From Periplaneta americana (taxonomy: Eukaryota > Arthropoda > Insecta > Blattodea > Blattidae): DNA of 64,000 bases. Every line of letters starts with the position of its first letter. The stretch's first letter is position 1. The notes beneath the pieces were generated by a model, which did no database searches, was not told the origin of the DNA, and was given only the letters and a program-made list of their open reading frames with translations. Below, piece by piece: positions 43,662 to 54,967 of this stretch. Both the position numbers and the translations under genes were made by a program. The DNA lies in assembly GCF_040183065.1 (NCBI RefSeq), contig NC_091130.1, positions 127,883,914-127,947,913 of the forward strand. Direction: 5' to 3'.

Positions 43662-43850
43662 TGTTCCTGCAATAACTCCTATGTGCAGAATATAACATTT
43701 TTGAGTAGGAAGAGAAAACACGTTTATTCATTCCATGGCAATGGTAATAGGAGATCGTGAATTCTTAAATTTTCGAAACAAAGAAATATAATTATATATC
43801 ACTATATATGCTGTATCACTATTTAAGTTATTTGAAGGGTTCAGAACCAT
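43662..43850 (+). mobile_element. MITE-B partial copy
   Basis: CGTTGTTGTTCCTGCAATAA starts the copy. The internal TTTTCGAAACAAAGAAATAT and GCTGTATCACTATTTAAGTT match the two halves of the nested copy at 36030. The right terminus is missing. Confidence 0.75.
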
Positions 43851-45834
43851 AGTGGGCCAAGCACCATTTACTGAAGACGTAGAAAACAATGGTTAAAATT
43901 AAGTTATTACCGTAATTCAATGGAGCAATTGTGGTTCTTAAACAAAACTCAGTGCATTAATAAAAATGCCATATATATGACACATTTTAAATGTCCTAGT
44001 TTTATGGTAATCGAATTAGAAATTCAACAAAGTATGTACGCTTTTTATTTCTATTTCACGGTATAAAATATGAAATAGATGTGATATTAAGACGCGTAAA
44101 GGAAGATTGAATTATGTTAAGGCCACTGCAGATGTACCTTAACTGAAATTCGCAAAGTATCCTATAGGCTACAATAGGCTACATAATTTTCCTATTTTCC
44201 AAAATCCATCTTTCGTCAGTTTTGAGAACTAATTGCATTTCAGTATAAAACAAAACACACACTACAATAAACAATAGGCTGTTACACGAAGGCCATGACC
44301 TGCAGGATTGCTGACATATTTAGAGCTCAAATTCAATTGGTTATTAAAAGCTCAAGACTTACTAAAAATAATTTACAGGTCTGATTCTGGGTGTGTAATT
44401 TTCTGGCTATAGCTGTGTATTGGATATTAAAATCTATAAAACTCGAGGTAGTTTGATGACATTATTACCATTATAAATGAAATATTATTATAGTTAATGC
44501 CATGATGTGACTATTTTTCATTAATTATACATACTGTATTAATGCTATATTGATGATATGAAAGTGAAACGTTTTGGGGTTATGTAAGTACATGTAGAGA
44601 ATATCTTATATTAGATCTTCATTTCTATAATTTACTGAGTGGCGGCTATATAGTGTATATATATATATATATATATACATATATATACAAAACTTATGTA
44701 AGATAATAATATAGTTATTAAAAATCAAATATTTTTATAGTTATTAATCAAGTGGGGTTGGGTCTTTTTCATATACTTAATGGCGGTGTGGTGTAGATAT
44801 TTATATGCGTCATTCTCTTCAGTATTGGCTCGAGAGAGCGCAAAAATTACAGTTCCTAAGGAAAGACCAAAAGGTATTACTTGCTAATAAAATAAGATGC
44901 CTACAAAATTACGTAGTCTCCCGATCATTTCAGGAAGATCTCTTAGCAGGATAAAATGATTTTACTCTCTACATTTCAAGCCTACATGCAGCAGCTATAC
45001 CAAGATGTTATGTCTATTGTTCGAAAGCACAACAAACCTGACATTTTTTTTAACTTTTGCCTACAATCCACAATGACCTGAAATAGCTATTGCTTTACTC
45101 CCACATGAAAAACTCACTGATCGTCCTGACATTGTTACTTGCGTTTTCGCGTTGAAACTCAAAAACTGAAGGTGGATAGGTTCACGAAAAAGTATTTGGC
45201 ATTAAAAAATAATTCAGAGGGAGTATGTTTCATCATTACTGAAGCAAATAACTTTAAAAATATCTGCTATTCTTCACTGAAAGTAAATCTGAAAAAAAAT
45301 TTATTTGAACGTCTTAGTTTGCAGCATTTGCTGCACAAGCTATAATTTTAATAGAACAATAGAAAAAAATTAATAGGAAAATTAAAATTTCACAATACTA
45401 TAATATTGTACAACATATGAAATATGGACATTGCGATAGTTGTTTTCTTTACAGTCCGACACGGTTTAATAAACTAGTGTGAGAAATGAAGTTTTGCAAC
45501 CATTAGTAAAATCATAAACTAACTTCTCGTAAAATATCTCGAGAATTAAATAATTTTTAGAAAATATAAACAGCATCTACTTTAGTAAGACGTACATTCC
45601 TTTTACATCTCTTTAAAATGGTTAAAATGTGCATTAGTCACTATGTTTTAAATTGCTTTCATTAACTTTTTAAATCACAGCAATTTGTTAGGTCACAAGT
45701 TCACATTGGCAGATGAATGCACAAAAGATAGGTAAATCATACAACGTGAACAAAGAACTTTCATGAACGACAACATATTTGTAGCTTTTTATTGTTATTT
45801 TTATTTATTCCTATTTTGTTTCTTTCTTTTCCAG
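43851..45834. other. No gene recognised; TA microsatellite at 44657-44690
   Basis: AT-rich sequence that would lie upstream of, or within a 5' intron of, fz2. No core promoter can be assigned by eye. The 68-codon frame at 45139 has no motif. Confidence 0.45.
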
Positions 45835-46451
45835 GGAACAGCGGTCGTCCGTGGAGTGAACATTCATGCAGTAGACCGACAATTTATTTTCGTCATCGCG
45901 ACATACAGCGCAGCCATCAGAAGCATGAAGTGAGAATTATGGGTAATTACCGGTGACTTCTATAAAGCATTTTTTCGAGTGACAGTAGCAAGAATCCCTC
46001 CACAATTTCGAAGACATGGTGTGGTTCGAGATAAAGAGACAAAAAATGTCATTCTCTCGACACAAAAAGGAACAACTTGAAATTAATAACAGACGCCAAC
46101 TTCAATAGTTCCACATCAAAATAAATTTCGCTTCAGAGACAGTCAGCCAACTATTCAGTGAACAGTTTGTGTCAATCAATGACTCACTTCAGTTTGTTTT
46201 GGACATAGAAGTGCAAGGATAGAAACTTTTTATGAAGACCATATCTGAGTGGGATGACGGAGTAGTTCGTTACATTTCGAAACTTGAGATCAAAACAGGA
46301 TGTAGCAAATGTGTATAGTTAGCGAGAAAGCGGTCGAGTCGAAGAGCAAGTGTTTTGTGTTCCGCCGACGAAGAAATTGAAAACGCATAGCGTCGCTTGA
46401 ATATGCAGTCCTTGTAAGTCCTGCAGGCATTGGGAGGTCGTAGCTCGCACG
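45835..46451 (+). other. fz2: Candidate fz2 5' UTR exon
   Basis: A pyrimidine tract TTTGTTTCTTTCTTTTCCAG ends at 45834, a good splice acceptor. The sequence from there to the ATG at 46452 becomes progressively less AT-rich and has no splice donor that would be required. This is inference: the true 5' end needs transcript evidence. Confidence 0.45.
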
Positions 46452-47294
46452 ATGTATCGTGATTGGTACTTCGTGTCGGTTTTATTCATTCTGATTATGA
46501 CCGAAAATGGCAGCGGGGCCGAAAAATCAACCGGAACTGGAAGTGCTGCAGGTAGCAGCGGGGGTAGCGGCGTCAGCAGCAGTAGCAGCAGCAGCAGCGG
46601 CGGCTCGTCTACTTTGTCGTCATCCTCTTCCGCTGTGGGAGCCGCCACTCCGCCGAGGTGCGAGGAAATCACAATTCCCATGTGCCGTGGAATTGGCTAC
46701 AACATGACGTCAATGCCCAACGAGCTGAACCAAGAAACTCAAGACGAGGCAGGGCTGGAGGTTCATCAGTTCTGGCCACTAGTCGAGATCCACTGCTCTC
46801 CAGATCTTAAATTCTTCCTGTGTTCCATGTACGCACCTATATGCATCGAGGATTACCTGAAGCCCCTTCCGGCGTGCAGAAGCGTCTGTGAGAGGGCACG
46901 GAACGGATGCGTGCCCATCATGAAGCAGTACGGGTTCCAGTGGCCGGAGAGGATGGCGTGCGAGAAGTTTCCGGTGCACGGGGACCCCGTCAACCTGTGC
47001 ATGGAGCAAAACAACAGGACCGACACCAGCGCCACCACGACGGTCAAGCCCACCAGGAAACCGACCCAGGGCTGCAAGCCGGGCAAAAGAGGCTGTCCGG
47101 ACATCGTGGGACCTCCGCGACTGGGAGAAGGTCCGAAAAGCAAGGAGTGCGAGTGCAGGTGTCGCCAGCCCCTCCACACAGTGACGAAGGAATCGCCGTG
47201 GTACAACAGGAGCGTCTCCGTCGGCAAGGTGCAGAACTGCGCCTTTCCTTGCCGCGGAGTATTCTTCTCGCAAGAAGAGAAGGACTTCGCCTCG
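46452..47294 (+). CDS. fz2: Frizzled-2-like Wnt receptor, first coding exon
   Basis: 281 codons, ending at the donor TCG|GTGAGT (47295) in phase 0. Residues 1-23 are a signal peptide (hydrophobic FVSVLFILIM). 24-66 is a Gly/Ser-rich linker. The Wnt-binding cysteine-rich domain holds ten Cys at 70, 78, 115, 124, 131, 142, 146, 153, 170 and 183, with hallmarks MCRGIGYNMTSMPN, QFWPLVEIHCSPDLKFFLCS and YAPICIEDYLKPLPACRSVC. N-glycosylation sequons lie at N84, N188 and N252. Residues 191-281 are the linker before TM1, with C208, C215, C233, C235, C237, C263 and C267. Known role: plasma-membrane receptor that binds Wnt through the CRD and signals through the seven-TM domain, which must lie in exons beyond the window. 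The ATG has A at -3. The exon is GC-rich against AT-rich surroundings. CRD wording is closest to insect Fz2 (Fz5/8 class). Frames opposite and overlapping are shadows. Confidence 0.95.
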
Positions 47295-47323
47295 GTGAGT
47301 TTTATGAGTTATATTACTGCACT
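47295..47323 (+). other. fz2: fz2 intron start (splice donor)
   Basis: GTGAGT at 47295-47300 is a consensus donor. The frame stays open past it to 47397, but that part is unlike Frizzled and enters a transposon, so it is intron. Confidence 0.85.
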
Positions 47324-49259
47324 ATCACCACCAGTGTTGCCAACTCAAAATTCCATTTACCGCTGCACAACCTTAAAAAAACCGCTAAACTGTAGTTGAA
47401 AAACTCCAGATTTTTTTTAACACATCACTTCCAAATTTTAAATACAGACTATACAGTTTCAAGAACTGGAGAATTTTATAAAATGTAGAACCAAATTATG
47501 GAAAGTGTGTGTCACTTCGTAGGCTATATGTTCTATGCAAAATCGTATGGATAATTAAATCTGTATATTTTGCATTCAATATATCACCTTACACCATTTA
47601 CATCGAGCTTTCGATCTATCACCGGCAACTTCTTCCACCTAATCTTTCAACACAATGTTTTTTTCACACATATCTAAACTTTAGATCGTATAGAGTTATA
47701 CGCGGCACATTTCTTCAAAATTGAATGAAGTAGATCAATAATATACTAGACACTTCGGAAACAATCACATTCACAATCACATCAGTCGGTTCGTAATCTG
47801 ATTTCACACTAAACTGGAGACGTGCCTGCCAACAATGAGTTTGGTTTTAAGTTTTAAGTATGTCTGTGTTACATAAAAATTATGATAAATTAAATAATAT
47901 ATCATATTATAAGTTATCATAAATGAAAATAATAATTCAATTCATTATCTACTCTTTATGATTGAGTATATCAATTTATTTACAAAAACAATGCATACAT
48001 GAATAGACTGACAAGGGAAGGGTTTCGACTCGAATTTCGTATACAAAATTTGCAAACAGGCCCATCTTTACATCTCTGTAAAGCTCCCAAAAGCATTCGT
48101 TTGTGTAATGTGTGGTTTGTATGTTACAGCACTGTCTGTACAAGTTGAGGGGTGGGGAGAGCCTAGCCTAGAAGCTAGTGCGAGTGGTAAAATGTCTAAA
48201 GCCCATTTAAGAATATTTTTCTCCAACGTTCTGTCTGAAAATATTGCAGCTAATCAAAAACGTACACTGTTGTGTGAGTCATTGAATGCGCACAAGGACA
48301 CAACCTTAATAAATGAATCATTCTAAGGCTAGGAAATAGAATTATGATCATTTCATCTAAAAAAACTAAATATTTCCAGCCTCTGAATATCTATTTCCTT
48401 AGACAATACAAAATATATGCTCGGAGGATAACAGATTGCTTAAGGACTCTTGCTGAGAATCCACAACTTAACTAGGGAAATCGAGTGTTTATAATGAAAA
48501 TGCACTCTGTTATTCATAACCAGTTGTCTGCTCCAGTATACCTCCCTATGCTTCAGTATTCCTGGCAGTCAGCTGGTTACGTGAATCCTGAACAAGTCTC
48601 GGACTTCAAAAATGTAATTCAGGTGGCATTCGATTTTTGAGCACTGAGGTGTGGTTCAGAAGATTGTTCAGGTGTTGCTTCTGCGTGTTGTGCGTATTGC
48701 TCTGCTCCATGTTGTTTCATGCAGTTTATAGAGAATCCTCATGTACATTTTAAAGAAGTGTATTAACCAATACCAACCAAACGGAGAGTTACAAAAATGA
48801 ATGCTTTTACGGACTTCATCACCATTGTGAGGTAAACCTCTGTACAAATTTTTAACCAAAAATTCCTGTTCGAGCCGAAACCCTCCCCTTGTGAGAGTTT
48901 AATAAAATGCGACATACCTTATTTGTACAACAACAATGAATGAGGCAGAAAATGGACATGGTTGTACCAAATCGAGTTAACATAAAACGTTGATATTGTA
49001 TATTCGCACAATGAAAAATTGTGATAATACCATATTAAACTCTGATTTATGATTAACTAATTTTGTTGTCCGCAAGTACACATAAAACATTATATCTTTA
49101 CAGAAAAAAAACTTAAAAATACCGTCTCTTTCTGCCAGAATCGTCAAAAAACGCCAAATAAACAGCTAGCCGCTGATGGTAAAATTCTGTAGCTGACCAT
49201 AGCCCTGAAAACACCAGATTTAGCTAAAAAACCGCTGACTTGGCAACACTGATCACCAC
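47324..49259 (+). mobile_element. hAT-like element in the fz2 intron, 1920 bp
   Basis: ATCACCAC at 47324-47331 and 49252-49259 is a perfect 8-bp duplication. Ends CAGTGTTGCCAACTC and, inverted, CAGTGTTGCCAAGTC. It starts only 37 bp after the fz2 donor. It carries a broken coding relic at about 48496-48770. Confidence 0.9.
48496..48770 (+). pseudogene. Transposon-encoded protein C-terminus with Cys-rich motif
   Basis: The plus reading gives VIHNQLSAPVYLPMLQYSWQ, SAGYVNPEQVSDFKNVIQVA, a TGA, then CGSEDCSGVASACCAYCSAP and CCFMQFIENPHVHF. A YSW/YAW-K-x-GY segment followed by C-x4-C ... C-x2-C ... CF-x-H/F is a C-terminal pattern I have seen in insect transposon-encoded proteins, but I cannot name the superfamily. 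With the TSD it belongs to the hAT-like element around it. The 72-codon frame at 48108 may be a further piece. Internal stop, so inactive. Confidence 0.45.
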
Positions 49260-50213
49260 CACCACGATCATCATTATTATGAGTAGCAGGCTTAAATATT
49301 AGACCAAATTTGTACATTCAACCTCTTAACGCTTTTTAGTGTGTCATGGTTCTCTTCGTATTTTGATTTGTACGGTATCCATATCTTGCATGCCTCTTAA
49401 TATTCTCCTTAGAACCCAACCTTAAAATTGTTAAAATAACTTTATGAAATTTAAGGACTGTTTTTTCTTCATGTTATTTGCCTATGTTACAAATTTTGCT
49501 GATATTCTGTTTTTTGTTTTAACAGAAACATGTATGAACAGAAACCTCGCACTACAAAGACCTAATTTAAAAAAAATAGCTTGTTCAACTGCAGTATTAT
49601 TACTGTTTCTAATAGAATCATTTTCTTGGACTTTTCGTTAGGCCTAATAACAATAAGTGACATGTCAGTTAAGTTGAGAGATAGGTTTGAATAATTTCAA
49701 GGGAAAAATTGTTCCGCGCCATTTTTAAAACTAGATCAAAACTCGATTAATCGATTAAATTCAAATAGTTAATCGATGAAATATTTTGATCGATTAACAA
49801 CACTATTAAAGAGTACCAGTGGTTGAAACTTGGGAAATAATTTTATATTTTAAACTTCAGTTAATTAAAAAAATGTTTATACTTCTCATCTAATGAAATT
49901 ATTGAACAGTGATATATGGAATACAGATGTTATTTCGTTCAGTTTTTAGAATAGAGGATTCGCCGCTCATTGTTCTAATCGGCTTGCAGGCAATTTTTAT
50001 GACTCATAACGATCTGGACCTGCGCTTTTCGACACAATTACGAAAATTATTCTCATGACAATATTTCCACTATTAAATACTCATTCGTTAAAAATGCTTA
50101 GAAGATTAAAATGACAGATTCCAGGAGAATATCCCGCCAGGTATAATTGATGTCAAGGCTCGGCGGTTGAAAAACACTGATCTAAGAGATCTGGGAGAAA
50201 ATGCTACGTTTAT
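49260..50213. other. fz2 intron, nothing recognised except ATCGATTA cluster
   Basis: At 49743-49797 four ATCGATTA-type octamers in both orientations lie within 55 bp. The 65-codon frame at 49444 is Phe/Leu rich and unassigned. Confidence 0.45.
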
Positions 50214-50345
50214 TCTTGTTGTTTAGTTGACTGTCCAGGTCCGAACCTCATAAGTGATACCAAGAAGGTACCACTTATGAGGCAACTAGGCCAGGAGATA
50301 ATTGAGTAGGGTGGTCAGTTCCTTTCCCCCTTGTGGCATTGTTTT
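50214..50345 (+). mobile_element. Repeat F, complete copy
   Basis: TTGTTGTTTAGTTGACTGTC, CTCATAAGTGATACCAA, AGGCAACTAGGCCAGGAGAT and GGTCAGTTCCTTTCCCCC form one uninterrupted unit of about 130 bp. It serves as the empty-site reference for the copy split by hAT at 13311-16553. Class unknown, SINE-like in size. Confidence 0.65.
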
Positions 50346-50527
50346 TGCTGTATTTTCGAAACGCCTAGGTTACTTTTGAATAATTTCTTCTTTTTCTAAT
50401 GGCCATCATTGGAGGATGAGTCCATTTGTTGCCTAGCAACCTAATAGCGTGCGATGATGTTTTCTACTTCTTGTAATTCGTATAAAAATCATATCCTACA
50501 AAAGTTCCTTTCCAGAAGTTTCACTTG

Positions 50528-50630
50528 GGCTGATTGTTTGGTTGGTTTTTCCGAGATTTTCCCAAACTGTAATGCGTATATCAGGTAATCCCAGAGCGAA
50601 TCCTCGGACTCGTCTCGCCAAAATCTTATG
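50528..50630 (+). mobile_element. Unclassified repeat fragment
   Basis: GGTTTTTCCGAGATTTTCCC, TATATCAGGTAATCCCAGAG and CGAATCCTCGGACTCGTCTC resemble the GGGGTTTTCCCTCAAC and CCCCGGACTCATTTCACC blocks in the SINE-B body, so it may be a related tail. Confidence 0.4.
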
Positions 50631-51721
50631 ACCAAATCCGCGACAAAAATAAGTCTTTAAGCTGCGGTGCGTCCGAAAAGAAATCGTAGTAGGCTGTACC
50701 GAAGCGACAGCCGAAAGTTTGATCGAAAATGCTTACGTCGTCGCTAATAGAATTGCTGTTAAGGTAAGCGTCAGCAGTGACAACGCCTTTTAATGTCGAT
50801 ATCAGGTACAACAGACGCAGAAACACGGCGTAGGAATTAAAAGATTTTATATCAACATTTTATTTCAAATCCTAAACATTCTTACAAACTCAACCACGCT
50901 CACAGTAACAACCAGCGTACATGTTTCACACGATTACAGGGATTCCATGAATTGCCCATCGCTTTTCTTTTAATTCTTATCCTATGGCGATTATAATAAC
51001 GATTATGAAGATGATGACGCAGCGGTGACCAAAACTCGAACTGCAGTGATTACATGCGACAGACAGCCTATGAAGTATGGAGACGGAGGAAAGATACTTG
51101 GCATGAAAACTACAACCAGTGGTGGTTCCTGTACTAACATCTTGATCAATCCCGCGGATAAAAATCTAAAGCTTTGCTGTATCAGTAATGTCACTGCTGT
51201 CATCAAGAGCCAGTGAATAATATACGATTTTTCTTGCTTCTTTTTTTTTAACCTTCCTCTTGAATATAATCAGGAATTTTCTAAATTCTTATCTCGATAC
51301 TTGGTCAAGAAATTCGTAATTTTTCAAAATTAAAAACTTCTTATGGACAAGTTATTTAAGCTATTTTAAACATTACTCTTTTGAGAAATTCTGTTCTATT
51401 AAAAGGCTTTAGAGCACGAGATATTTCAAACCCCTTTAGGTAGCTGACTTCCTTACATTTATTTATCTCATCTTTCTCTTACTGGCTATGATTAAAGACA
51501 TGTCAATTCTTGGCGTTTAACAGTTCGTTGGCACATACTATTGAATCAGTCTTTCTACAATATTATTATTAAATGAATAACTAATAAATAGTTACCCTCA
51601 TTTAAAGATTAAGTAGATTAAAATTGAGATGAAACCTAATAATTTTATTCTAGGGAAAAGCTCTAAAAATATTAATATTCATGCACGTACAGATGAATTA
51701 CAGAAACACATACTTAGTGGT
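50631..51721. other. fz2 intron, nothing recognised
   Basis: A minus 66-codon frame (50626-50826) and frames at 51003-51216 on both strands have ordinary composition but no family match I can defend. Confidence 0.4.
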
Positions 51722-51723
51722 CA

Positions 51724-51774
<51 letters not shown>
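51724..51774. repeat. TAA microsatellite
   Basis: About 17 TAA units. Confidence 0.95.
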
Positions 51775-51775
<1 letters not shown>

Positions 51776-51860
51776 ATTATTCAGCGCGGCAATTAATGTT
51801 TCTATATACTCCTAATAGAACCGTTGAGCAAAGTAAACATACTACATTTTGTCTGACAGA

Positions 51861-52232
51861 ACAACAAAAAGTCCACACCTGTGGAGTAACGGTCAGCGCA
51901 TCTGGCCGCGAAAACAGGTGGTCCGGGTTCGAATCCCGGTCGGGGCAAGTTATACCTTATTTTATTTCAAGGAGTGCAGTTCGGTGGTTCCTTTGAACAC
52001 CGAACTGCACTCCTTGAAATAAAATAAGGTATACCTGGTTGAGGTTTTTTCCGGGGTTTTCCCTCAACCTAATAGGAGCAAATGCTGGGTAACTTTCGGT
52101 GCTGGACCCCGGACTCATTTCACCGGTATTATCACCTTCATATCATTCAGACGCTAAATAACCTAGATGTTGATACAGCGTCGTAAAATAACCCAATAAA
52201 ATAAAAAATAAAATAAAAAAACAACAAAAAAG
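51861..52232 (+). mobile_element. SINE-B with TSD, split by a 79-bp MITE
   Basis: ACAACAAAAAG at 51861-51871 and ACAACAAAAAAG at 52221-52232 flank it. The head TCCACACCTGTGGAGTAACG, perfect B box GGTTCGAATCC and tail GTTGATACAGCGTCGTAAAA are all present. The insert sits just after CGGGGCAAGT. Confidence 0.93.
51951..52033. mobile_element. 79-bp perfect-palindrome MITE, TA target duplication
   Basis: Arms 51953-51986 and 51998-52031 are 34-bp perfect inverted copies (starting TACCTTATTTTATTTCAAGG) around an 11-nt loop GTTCCTTTGAA. TA is present on both sides. Deleting 79 bp plus one TA restores the SINE-B text CAAGTTACCTGG. Confidence 0.93.
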
Positions 52233-53025
52233 TTCCCCTTTTCATTCTTCACGAAACCATCTCTTATTGCTTGTAGAGACAGAGTTTGTAGAGCGACTGC
52301 TTGCCTTCAGTACGTGAATGAAACACACAACATTGTACAGGAAACTCCTCGTACCCGTTTGAATGTCTGTGTTTACATGATGTAATCACGACACCCGCTT
52401 TGGTCACAGCTGCGATGACGATAATATTGTTGACAACGACGATAAAGACGTTACAAAACGTTCTGTTTTTTAAACTGTCTACAAATTGTACCTTTAACGT
52501 TGCGGCCATAATTGAGTATAATTTTATCAACCACCCTGTAGCAGGCTGACTCATATGAACACAAGAGGTCGAATATCCTGGCAGACCAGAGTTTTAATAG
52601 ACTCTCCTGCCAATCACAGACTAGGACAAGCAAACAATATCAGCCACTCTGTCACAAGACGATGCGACAAGGATAGGACGAATCAAGTTAATTCTGTTCG
52701 GATGTCGGCAGTGATCAGAAGCAAAGAGCTCTCCGAACAGATCATCTAGCGAGTAATGCAGTGAGGGAAATGCAAATTCAGTCAGCTTGAGGTTTTACGT
52801 GACCTTCGTACAGGACAATGTTCTCCTCTTAGGAACCTGCGAGAGTAGGCAATAAATTCCCAATGCATTAGGCGATCTGATACTCAATTTTAATTTCAGT
52901 TGTGCAATACAATCATTAATGGAAAGTAGAGTGAGCTCTCAGCTGTTGTGCTGCACTTTCATTAGTTAATCCGCCGATCATCATACATTACAATAACTGG
53001 ATTTTCTTCCTAGCATTACTGAACA
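52233..53025. other. fz2 intron, nothing recognised
   Basis: Overlapping small frames at 52264-52749 on both strands have no motif. Confidence 0.4.
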
Positions 53026-53106
53026 GATAGGTTTGGAAGTAAATCCCGAAAAGACAAATTATTATGTCTCTTGACAGAACATTGTACGAAAGGTGAATGT
53101 AGAGTA
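53026..53106 (+). pseudogene. RTE-A relic, 80 bp
   Basis: Plus reading GLEVNPEKTNYYVS-stop then QNIVRKVNVE matches the GLEVNPEKTKY ... QNIVRNGNIK segment of RTE-A. No tail or TSD. Confidence 0.7.
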
Positions 53107-53164
53107 TCCAACGCCCACTGAACGAATATTTCACTTTTATCACTGCCAATGTTGCGCTATAATC

Positions 53165-53434
53165 GTATATGAAGGGTACACGGGAAAAACGAACAATGTA
53201 ACATTTCCATTAAGGGTGAGATAATGATCTATTTCAGTATATTACTGCAAAATTTATTGTTGTTTCTACTTGAAATAAAGGAAATAATGAATGTATCCGT
53301 GGTTTTAATTATCCTTTACCGCTTTTGGTAAAAATAACATTAAAGTTTGTAGTAATACAGTGAATTAGATAACGACATCACCTTTAACAGAATAATTGTG
53401 ACCTTGTTCGTTTTTCCCTTGTACCCTTCATATG
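53165..53434. mobile_element. MITE with GAAGGGTACA ends
   Basis: Ends ATATGAAGGGTACACGGGAA and, inverted, ATATGAAGGGTACAAGGGAA, pairing about 33 bp through AAACGAACAA. Non-coding, about 270 bp. Exact boundaries and target duplication are ambiguous because of TATA-rich edges. Confidence 0.8.
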
Positions 53435-53446
53435 CAAGGTATGCTA

Positions 53447-54852
53447 TAACCAAAGCTCGGAAGTTGGGGACTTGTGTCTTTGAACGTGGCTAAGCGACCG
53501 GACTTCAATGTCAACAAACTCCCGCTTCCAGCACGGAGGTACTGTCAGGTCTGCTATAAAAGTGGTTCCTGGCTGGAACAACATAATGATAATATTATGA
53601 TAGGTTGAAACATCTAATTTTATAGCATATATATAAATAAACATGCAAAATACATCAAATTTACAGTTCTGCTCTGTACATTTCATTACAGTGTAAGACT
53701 ACATGTATTCGAAGATTTTCGAACCCATAAATTCTTCGTCTGTTAGTTAAACATGATTTGAAACGAAGGAAACTTATTTCCACGTCACATGAAGTGACGG
53801 GAGCAAACTTTAATTTTTTTATTTTATTTATTTTAACTAGCTACCTAGTGAGTACAAATTGCATTTATAAAATAAAAATGTTTCTAGCCACTACCGTAAG
53901 AGTCAGGCTCGTGTACGGTGTGGTCTTAGTGAATAATATAACATAAAATTTACAAGGACAGTTTACTAAATACAGTAACTTAATTCAAACCAATAAGTAC
54001 AACACATGAGCAAGAATAAAGAAGAAAGGGAAAACGAGAGAAAAATACACATTTAATATAAATTGACAATCCGACAGAAGCCAGTGATATTCAATAAAAA
54101 CATGAATATAGTCGATAGAAATAAAAGGTAAAAAAGTACATTTGTTACTATTATATATCATGGATAATTTTACAAAATTCTTTTTTAAAAGTTTCAATTT
54201 TTAAAAATTTCAAATTTGGAAAATGGTTTGAAATTTTATTATAAAGTCTTGGGCCTAAATAAAATACTGAATATTTCACTGTCACTGTTTCCTGTTCGAT
54301 TTTCAGCAGATCTCGTATCTGAGAAAGATAAGTATATCCTAAATTTTTCTCGCAAATAGTTTTCAATTAGTGTATCACTACTAGGGAAGGTCCCTCTACG
54401 ACTTAATCCATGGCTATGGACAAATTCTCCATCAATTTAAAGGACTAAAAATGTCTTTCAATGAATGCCCGTTTCCAGCTCTAGTTTATGTGTGGTACAA
54501 CTTACAAGATATAAACTCTGCATTAGAAGAAAATAATGTATCTCCTCAGAATTCCTCCACGAAATTCTGTACCTAAAATTTAAGAAATGCATTTTCAAAC
54601 TTCCATAACACCCATTCGAATAACACGTATTTTCTAATTCCTTAAACAGACCGTTTACCTGTAATTCTCTTAATGTCATTGGCTTCGACGTGACACAGTT
54701 TATTCGTTCGTCTTCTTGCCATTCGATGTGACCACTTTCTTAGTACAAACGACTGTCCCTGAGCACTTGCAGCGTGAGCTTTGTGTACGTTATGCCTGTA
54801 ACCTTACTCAAGCACACGACACACAAGTCCCCAAGATCCGAGCTTTGGCTAT
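53447..54852. mobile_element. Inverted-repeat element, about 1.4 kb, hosting a LINE fragment
   Basis: The left end TATAACCAAAGCTCGGAAGT and the right end, inverted TATAGCCAAAGCTCGGATCT, continue through TGGGGACTTGTGT (about 34 bp). A LINE C-terminus lies inside in minus orientation. Confidence 0.7.
53811..54366 (-). pseudogene. Non-LTR LINE C-terminus
   Basis: The minus frame 54366-54151 reads VTVKYSVFYLGPRLYNKISN and HFPNLKFLKIETFKKEFCKI before a stop, the G-P-x-L-YN-x-L ... L-x-x-FKK ending of CR1/Jockey-type elements. About 340 bp of putative 3' UTR follow, down to an A-rich edge (poly-T on the plus strand near 53814). 5'-truncated, no RT motif. Confidence 0.65.
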
Positions 54853-54967
54853 AACAAAAACTTAAACTAACCAAACCTAACCTGTCAAAGAAGCAACAAG
54901 TTATACTAAATAATTGTAAAATTGGCCTATATCTCTATAGTGGGCGGGACATAAGTAACATTGACCA

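Noticed and set aside
46319..46681. Long frames overlapping and opposite the fz2 exon (also 46507, 46779, 46853, 46907)
   Set aside because: They mirror the GC-rich Frizzled coding sequence in other frames and have no family signature.
47295..47397. fz2 reading frame continuing past 47294
   Set aside because: A consensus donor precedes it, the translation no longer resembles Frizzled, and transposon sequence begins at 47332.
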